The notes beneath the pieces were generated by a model. It had not been told where the DNA came from, did no database searches, and saw only the letters and a program-made list of their open reading frames with translations. Positions 50,433 through 55,102 of a DNA stretch of 55,102 bases are shown here, piece by piece. Source of the DNA: Ruegeria sp. Alg231-54 (lineage in GTDB: Bacteria; Pseudomonadota; Alphaproteobacteria; Rhodobacterales; Rhodobacteraceae). The number at the start of each line of letters is the position of its first letter. Position 1 is the first letter of the stretch. Made by a program: the position numbers and the translations under genes. Location: contig NZ_FREZ01000018.1 in assembly GCF_900143525.1 (NCBI RefSeq), forward strand, positions 1 through 55,102. Direction: 5' to 3'.

Positions 50433-51608
50433 ATGTTTGAACAGGGGTTAAGAAGCGCCCGACTTTATCTCAGCGGCCTTGAAAATTTATCTGACCTTGC
50501 TTGGCCAGCAGTTTTGTCAGTGATATTTGCATCACTGCTATTGTCGTGTTCGACTCCGAAAAACCTCGTTGGCGTTGAATTGAAGGCACCGCTGGACGTT
50601 GTGCGAGATGCAGGCCAACACCGCCTTTTCATAGCAACGACTAGAGTGCCGTCGAGCGTTTCTGGGGAGTTCTACTCCGGCGAACGAAGCCAAGCCCTGA
50701 ACTTTGCACAGGTGGATATTTCAGTGCCGCCGTCACACGTGCCAGGCGAAATTGAACGACCTAGGCAATTGCCACCCGATCCGCAAAAGCACTTCACTAT
50801 CAATCAACCCGTTTCATTCAACACGGAAACACAGTTTCAGAACGAGTTGACGGCACATTTGAAAGGTTTGCCCAGAGAAAATCGCAACATTTTGCTATTT
50901 GTCCACGGATACAACACGAACTTGACCTCGGCTATTCTTCAGGTGACACAATTTGTCGAAGACACCGGGTACAATGGTGTGCCTGTTCTTTTTTCATGGG
51001 CATCTAGCGGTCAAACATTGAAGTATGTCTACGACATAAACAGCGTACTTTCTGCGCGGGATCAATTGGTCAAAATGTTTTCGACTTTGCAGCTTGCAAG
51101 TGTCGAAAGCTACGATGTAGTTGCACATTCGATGGGAACTCTTCTGGTAATGGAGGCCGCACGCCAGATTGTTATTACAACTGGTATAAACCCAACCGGG
51201 AAAGTTCGGAATGTTGTGCTAGCCGCTCCGGATATCGACCGCGATCTTTTTCTGTCACAGCTAAGAAACTTTCCAGAAGGCGGATACAATATGATCATTC
51301 TTGTTTCATCAGATGACAAGGCATTGTTAGCAAGCCGCAGGGTTGCGGGGGGCGTATCTCGTATTGGTCAACTTCCGGCCTCTGAATTGGACAGGCGTGG
51401 AATAATCGCCATAGATTTAAGTGATGTGGATGACGACAGCTCTTATTCGCATGCCAAATATAAGGATTCCCCCGAAGTCGTTCGACTTCTTGGAGACGCC
51501 CTAAAAAACGGCAACAGCTTCAACGCCCGACCCAAGCTAACCTTAGGACAGACAATTGGTGTAGGCGTCGATGGAGCAATCAACACCTTGACTCCTGATC
51601 TTAATTGA
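50433..51608 (+). CDS. DUF900 alpha/beta hydrolase, predicted lipoprotein
   Basis: This 391-residue alpha/beta-hydrolase-fold protein has a lipoprotein-like signal (AVLSVIFASLLLSCSTPKN). The DUF900 core shows FIATTRVPSS, the oxyanion strand ILLFVHGYNTNLTSAILQVT, QFVEDTGYNGVPVLFSWASS and the nucleophile elbow VAHSMGTLLVMEA (Ser in HSMG). APDIDRDLFLSQL and YSHAKYKDSPEV supply later Asp and His positions. ATG 50433 is preferred; a TTG start at 50376 would add 19 basic residues. Family members are esterase/lipase-like with unknown substrates. A DUF1134-like gene follows 45 bp downstream on the same strand. Confidence 0.82.
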   Translation: MFEQGLRSARLYLSGLENLSDLAWPAVLSVIFASLLLSCSTPKNLVGVELKAPLDVVRDAGQHRLFIATTRVPSSVSGEFYSGERSQALNFAQVDISVPPSHVPGEIERPRQLPPDPQKHFTINQPVSFNTETQFQNELTAHLKGLPRENRNILLFVHGYNTNLTSAILQVTQFVEDTGYNGVPVLFSWASSGQTLKYVYDINSVLSARDQLVKMFSTLQLASVESYDVVAHSMGTLLVMEAARQIVITTGINPTGKVRNVVLAAPDIDRDLFLSQLRNFPEGGYNMIILVSSDDKALLASRRVAGGVSRIGQLPASELDRRGIIAIDLSDVDDDSSYSHAKYKDSPEVVRLLGDALKNGNSFNARPKLTLGQTIGVGVDGAINTLTPDLN

Positions 51609-51653
51609 CAATCACTTTGCACATTAGGCTTGGCAGAACAATCGGAGCGTTCA

Positions 51654-52139
51654 ATGTCTTATACGACGGGAAAGTTGCCAAGTTTTCTGAAAAATTCGCT
51701 TAGCGTCTTTTTGCTTTGTCTGTCGGCATCCACGACTCAAGCACTCGGTACAGATTGCCCGGAGAATCCAAAACTATCTGGGAGCGTGACTTTCACAGGG
51801 GAGACTAGGTCTCTAGTCATCGGTTTCCGTCAAGGCCAAGGAGTTTTAAGCCTCGAGGAAGGTCAAGAATTTCCGTTTTCTGTACGTGGTTTCAAATTTG
51901 GGGAAACTGGCACCCGCGATGGCACGATTTCGGGGAATGTTTACGGCCTGCAATCGCCAGATGATTTCCCGGGCGTTTATCAGGGGGTTGTCAGTGGTTT
52001 TCTTGCAATTGCAGGCAAAAGCGACATTGTGTTGGTGAACTCGAAATGCGTAACTATTGTAGCACGTGTTTCGGCGGTTGGAATGAATATGTCTTTGGAA
52101 GCGGACCAGGCGGTTATTATCAAATTTACTGACCATTGA
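51654..52139 (+). CDS. DUF1134/EipA-like exported protein
   Basis: From ATG 51654 this 161-residue protein has a signal peptide (FLKNSLSVFLLCLSASTTQA) and a beta-rich domain. The pattern SLVIGFRQGQGVLSLEEGQE, FPFSVRGFKFGETGTRDGTI, SGNVYGLQSPDDFPGVYQGV resembles the DUF1134/EipA beta-barrel seen in envelope-integrity proteins of alphaproteobacteria. The similarity is recalled, not computed. It shares the strand with the DUF900 lipoprotein and may be cotranscribed. Two Cys (TDCPEN, SKCVTI) could form a disulphide. Confidence 0.65.
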   Translation: MSYTTGKLPSFLKNSLSVFLLCLSASTTQALGTDCPENPKLSGSVTFTGETRSLVIGFRQGQGVLSLEEGQEFPFSVRGFKFGETGTRDGTISGNVYGLQSPDDFPGVYQGVVSGFLAIAGKSDIVLVNSKCVTIVARVSAVGMNMSLEADQAVIIKFTDH

Positions 52140-52852
52140 TTTCACCTGACCAGCCCGAACTTTGATTTCCCCAATTTGGCGTAGCCTTTTAGTCCGGGCA
52201 CTTTGTTGCGCCATTGTTGGACTTATCCGTCCGCACTGGGCTGATTGTGTTGAAAAACTCGGTGTGCGGACCGAGGCGATCAAATTTGGAGAACATCCTC
52301 CCGCTAAAGCCCACATTTTCGAACGTAGTTTCCTGAGGGCTAAATCGGAGGGACGTTGTTCCAAAATTTTGGCGCGAATTTCGCGGGGTAGAGTTTTTCA
52401 ACACAATCGGCTCGAAGCAGACATGGGGCACTGCAGCGGTTCGAACTCTAACCCAGTCCCGAAAGCAGACATTGCAGAAATCGGGATGATCTGGCGATTT
52501 CACCGGCTTGGCCCAATGCGTGGACATTCAGCTTTTTGAAGCTGTCGTTCGTATAATTGGGCCTGACCGACTGCTCAGTGCCCAAAGTGGTCATTATACG
52601 ACGGCACTTTTTTGAACTGATCTCAAAACAGCTTTGCAAAACGTAGGTATTTGAAACCACGGCTCAGTTTCACCGGGAAGGCTCGAGAGCCGAACAACGG
52701 GACACCGGGAAAGCGGATCGGCGACTAAAGAACATGATAATTAAAAATATTATATCTGATTATGTGTATCCTTGATGATCTGGTAGTCATTTATGTGTGC
52801 TGTTCGCACAAGCAACCCGACTACTCGATTCATGATTTTTGAGGAATGGAAA
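52140..52852. other. Intergenic region carrying a small inverted-repeat element
   Basis: About 710 bp without a supported gene. It contains the 18-bp inverted repeats at 52243-52408 and several GCAGACATT-type motifs near 52425-52475 typical of non-coding DNA in this group. Frames crossing the inverted repeats are considered artefacts. Confidence 0.5.
52243..52408. repeat. MITE-like or decayed IS remnant with perfect 18-bp inverted repeats
   Basis: GATTGTGTTGAAAAACTC (52243-52260) and its exact reverse complement GAGTTTTTCAACACAATC (52391-52408) bracket 130 bp without a gene. The ends resemble terminal repeats of IS5/IS1182-type elements in alphaproteobacteria (TGTTGAAAAACTC), as far as I recall. 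Too short for a transposase, it is either a non-autonomous element or the leftover of an IS after internal deletion. Confidence 0.65.
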
Positions 52853-53425
52853 ATGCCTACATTTAAAAGCCGCCTTACAATCGTCTTCACAAGCCTTTTG
52901 TTCATTTTTGTGTTCGCAAACACTGCAACCGCAAAATTCACTGCTGAAGATGCAGCCAAACTGGACTCAGAAGCAGAAGCCACATTAGCTCAATTCAAGG
53001 CCGACACAAAAGGCGCTGACGAAGTGCTGGCGAGCGCTAAAGGCGTGCTGGTTTGCCCAAGCATCACGAAAGCGGGCCTAGGTTTTGGCGCTGAGGGAGG
53101 TCGGTGCGTACTGGTTACCGGCGCTGCTGAAAAGCTCTATTACAACACGTTCGGCGTCAAAGGTGGTTTCATCGCTGGAATTCAGTCCCACTCGATGATC
53201 TTGGCGTTGAACACAAACGAAGCGCTGGCAAAGTTCACCAGCAATGACCGCGAGTGGGAATTGGGCGTGGATGCATCAGTGGCCGTGGCCAAAGTTGGCG
53301 CTGGCGGTGACTTGGACACCACCAACCTTAAAAGCGATATCGTATCCTTCATTTTTGGTCAAAAAGGATTGATGGCTGATGTGAGCTGGAAAGGATCGCG
53401 TTTCAAAAAACTCGAAATCGAATAG
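52853..53425 (+). CDS. SYLF (Ysc84-like) lipid-binding domain protein, exported
   Basis: From ATG 52853 (GAGGAATGG just upstream) this 190-residue protein has a signal peptide (FTSLLFIFVFANTATA) and a SYLF domain: AKGVLVCPSITKAGLGFGAE, GGRCVLVTGAAEKLYYNTFG, QSHSMILALNTNEALAKFTS and a C-terminal IFGQKGLMADVSWKG. SYLF proteins bind phosphoinositides or other lipids; bacterial members are periplasmic with unclear roles. Length and order are typical. It is separated from neighbours by over 200 bp on both sides, so probably monocistronic. Confidence 0.85.
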   Translation: MPTFKSRLTIVFTSLLFIFVFANTATAKFTAEDAAKLDSEAEATLAQFKADTKGADEVLASAKGVLVCPSITKAGLGFGAEGGRCVLVTGAAEKLYYNTFGVKGGFIAGIQSHSMILALNTNEALAKFTSNDREWELGVDASVAVAKVGAGGDLDTTNLKSDIVSFIFGQKGLMADVSWKGSRFKKLEIE

Positions 53426-53662
53426 TTGCTCGTTTTCCCAGACGAAGAAGTTTCGCGGTGCTACTACTCCTAACTGGATGTTCCGCGAAGCATCGTCGGT
53501 CATGGCGGGGCCTCGCGGTTCCTCCCGGTGCCCATTGCGGCCAATTGCCAAACTCTACCTGCCGCTTAGCAGCTAAGGAACGTTGAATTCAAAATTTGGA
53601 ATTGTTACCACTTTAAGGCGGTTTCGCAAATCATCTGGGAAGAAAATTTAGGGAGTAATGTC

Positions 53663-54190
53663 ATGACAAAAGTATTGAGAACATTGACGACTAGCGCAGC
53701 AATTGCACTTGGCACTGCGTGCGTTGCACTCGCTGATGACGGTGTCCTGCCAAAGGACAACGCCGAGTTTGAAAAATGGGGCGACGAGTCTGGCTGGACC
53801 ATTTATGTAGATAAGAGCCGTAATGCTTGCCTGATCGAACGCGTGGATGAGAATGAGAACGTGGTGCAGATGGGGCTGACGGCAGACAAAGAGTTCGGCT
53901 ATGTCGGAGTTTTTACTAAGGCCGACGTCGAATTCAAGGACAACAAGGTGCACCTGCGTCTGGATGACAAAGCCTATGTGGGCGATGCGACAGCCGCACC
54001 TTCGAACCTCGCACGCGACTACAAAGGTGGCTACTTGCTGGCCAACAACCCGAACTTTGTTGACGACCTTCAGAAGCGCTATGTCATGACCGTCATGCCA
54101 GAAGACGCCAACACTTTCGATGTGAGCCTAGATGGGACCCTCAAGGCCATAGACAAAGCTCGCGAATGCAACTCGGCGGTTGCTGGTTGA
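53663..54190 (+). CDS. Exported protein of unknown function
   Basis: This 175-residue protein has a signal peptide (VLRTLTTSAAIALGTACVALA) and a compact mature domain with a tryptophan-rich start (FEKWGDESGWTIYVDKSRNA). Strands follow (GYVGVFTKADVEFKDNKVHL) and a C-terminal helix (GTLKAIDKARECNSAVAG). A single Cys pair is possible (CLIERV, RECN). ATG 53663 has GGGAG 9-13 bp upstream. A good terminator follows 20 bp after the stop. I do not recognise the family with certainty; small periplasmic proteins of this size are common in the Roseobacter group. Confidence 0.75.
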   Translation: MTKVLRTLTTSAAIALGTACVALADDGVLPKDNAEFEKWGDESGWTIYVDKSRNACLIERVDENENVVQMGLTADKEFGYVGVFTKADVEFKDNKVHLRLDDKAYVGDATAAPSNLARDYKGGYLLANNPNFVDDLQKRYVMTVMPEDANTFDVSLDGTLKAIDKARECNSAVAG

Positions 54191-54597
54191 TCGTCTCTAG
54201 CTGCGTTGGGGTCCCTCATTGCGCGAGGGGCCTTTGCTTTTTGACCAAAAAAAAAATCAAAATGCTGCGCTCAGTCGCTTAACAGCATTCGATGCTTCTG
54301 CAAGTTACAATTGGCCTGCGGCGGTTTGGTCCGCGCATAGTCACTAAATGCTTTACGCGGATTGAAGAGAGGTCCAAGACGGTTTGTCACAAAACGTTCA
54401 CTCAACTCGATTAAGGGAAATCGCTCGTGAGTGGACAGTTTTAGCACCATCGGCCCGCTTGGTTTCGACCAGCGGGCCTATTCTAAGTGCCAGCGGTAGG
54501 TCGGGTTTGTCCGCTCCTCGTTTGTCGGTCCCGATTGCGGCGAAATGGTGGATTGAATTTCGCCCTTCAGACAGGCTTTCAATGACCGCTCTGACGA
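54191..54597. other. Region between the last gene and the right IS copy
   Basis: About 400 bp holding a terminator at its start and no supported gene. The last ~170 bp before the IS (GACCAGCGGGCC ... GACCGCTCTGACGA) look like non-coding DNA. The IS has inserted here without visibly breaking a gene. Confidence 0.5.
54210..54242 (+). terminator. Rho-independent terminator after the exported-protein gene
   Basis: GGTCCCTC (54210-54217) pairs with GAGGGGCC (54225-54232, one G-U pair) around a 7-base loop and is followed by TTTGCTTTTT. It lies 20 bp past the stop codon at 54190. Confidence 0.8.
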
Positions 54598-54653
54598 TGA
54601 GCCTCCCCAACTGAACTGGTCCACCGTTATGCTTAGGAAACGGAGGACCACGA

Positions 54654-54932
54654 ATGGCAAACAAGAGACCGAAGCCCGAAGAGATTGTCTCGAAGTTACG
54701 GCAGGTTGAAGTTCTGATGGGGCAAGGCATGTCCCGACTTGATGCGATCAGACAGATCGGCGTTGTTGAACAAACCTATTACCGCTGGCGCAAGAAGTAC
54801 GGCGGAATGGGCGTAGATCAGTTGAAAGAATTGAAGCGGCTTCAGAAAGAGAACGAACGATTGCGACGTGCGGTTTCTGATCTGACGTTGGACAAACTGA
54901 TCCTGACGGAAGCCACAAAGGGAAACTACTGA
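54654..54932 (+). CDS. IS3-family transposase OrfA
   Basis: This complete 92-residue OrfA begins MANKRPKPEEIVSKLRQVEV. It has a helix-turn-helix (GMSRLDAIRQIGVVEQTYYR) and a basic/leucine helix (LKELKRLQKENERLRRAVSD) ending TLDKLILTEATKGNY. It binds the IS ends and normally joins OrfB by -1 frameshifting. The ATG has GGAGG about 8 bp upstream. orfB is in the -1 frame and overlaps its end, as usual for IS3 elements. Confidence 0.93.
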   Translation: MANKRPKPEEIVSKLRQVEVLMGQGMSRLDAIRQIGVVEQTYYRWRKKYGGMGVDQLKELKRLQKENERLRRAVSDLTLDKLILTEATKGNY

Positions 54933-55102
54933 GCCCCGCTCGTCGTCGTGCTTGTGTTAACCATGTACGCAACCAGCTGAACGTTTCTGAGAGACGCGCC
55001 TGTCGCGTGCTTGGACAACACCGGTCCACGCAACGACGCATCCCAAGAGGCCGCGCGGACGAGGACAGGCTGGTCGCCGACATGATCGAGCTGACCCGTC
55101 AA
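54929..55102 (+). CDS. IS3-family transposase OrfB (DDE integrase part), 5' part only
   Basis: In the -1 frame relative to orfA, the DNA encodes SPARRRACVNHVRNQLNVSE, then RRACRVLGQHRSTQRRIP and RGRADEDRLVADMIELTRQ. This is the typical N-terminal HTH_21 region of IS407-type OrfB ('SPARRRA...RACRVLGQHRSTQR'). The frame is open to the window edge, so the catalytic DDE domain lies beyond it. No ordinary start codon is evident; it is probably made as an OrfAB fusion. Confidence 0.85.
   Translation, partial: MSPARRRACVNHVRNQLNVSERRACRVLGQHRSTQRRIPRGRADEDRLVADMIELTRQ

Larger units (their letters stand above)
54598..55102 (+). mobile_element. IS3-family (IS407-like) insertion sequence, right copy, cut by window edge
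   Basis: The element begins at TGAGCCTCCCC (54598) and runs off the window after 505 bp. It contains complete orfA and the start of orfB. Its first 312 bp match the left copy read in reverse complement. The flanks differ (GACGA here, a transporter gene on the left), so these are two independent insertions or one repeat at which the assembly was broken. The two copies point outward from the segment. Confidence 0.9.

Noticed and set aside
52162..52539. 125-codon frame on the plus strand and its minus-strand counterpart
   Set aside because: Both cross the 18-bp inverted repeats and remnant DNA; no protein features.

Overview
The window looks like chromosomal or large-replicon DNA of a marine alphaproteobacterium of the Rhodobacteraceae (Roseobacter group). 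This is inferred from gene content: Ada fused to its AraC/methyltransferase parts, a DUF2256-linked photolyase operon, DUF427, DUF6653, several class III adenylate cyclases, EipA/DUF1134-like, SYLF and RcnB-like exported proteins. Base composition is moderate (about half GC by eye). No rRNA, tRNA, replication, conjugation or phage structural genes were recognised, and nothing pins down the genus.

Both ends are copies of one IS3-family (IS407-like) element in inverted orientation. The left copy (1-312, reading out to the left) interrupts an RbbA/YhiH-type ABC transporter gene. The right copy (54598-55102) reads out to the right. The shared 312 bp look identical. This fits a contig broken at a repeat as well as it fits a real IS-bracketed segment.

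Layout: 0.3-3.2 kb truncated ABC exporter plus HlyD adaptor. 3.5-5.2 kb PafA-like secreted phosphatase. 5.3-6.6 kb two related cytochromes c, one killed by an in-frame TAG. 7.2-9.4 kb sterol-desaturase-type hydroxylase and a decayed metal-handling patch (CDF remnant, DUF411). 9.5-12 kb cyclase and a truncated EamA transporter fused to a dispersed repeat. 12.4-14.2 kb ada and an isocitrate-lyase/PEP-mutase-type enzyme. 14.4-18.9 kb a TetR-controlled patch with two matching double operators. 19-24 kb two intact cyclases and one cyclase fragment. 24.5-27.8 kb a MarR regulator with the same 15-bp perfect palindrome at its own promoter and in front of a DUF1992 gene. 27.9-29.8 kb nemA-like alkene reductase with a TetR regulator. 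30-35.6 kb small membrane and exported proteins. 35.6-42 kb a photolyase/cryptochrome operon (three photolyase-family proteins plus a DUF2256 zinc-ribbon protein) downstream of ABC1-kinase and DUF427 genes. 42-48 kb aminotransferase, lactonase-like MBL hydrolase, SDR, SnoaL-like, RcnB-like and sulfotransferase genes. 48.8-54.2 kb exported proteins, with a broken glycine-rich gene joined to a truncated AraC gene.

The segment is rich in broken genes (ABC transporter, cytochrome c, CDF, EamA, cyclase, IS orfA, HIT, glycine-rich protein, AraC) and small repeats, as expected of an accessory region under decay. The most unusual intact unit is the photolyase operon. Its third gene appears to encode a photolyase with domain order reversed (FAD-binding domain first, alpha/beta domain last), and its fourth a PhrB-type protein lacking three of the four expected Fe-S cysteines.
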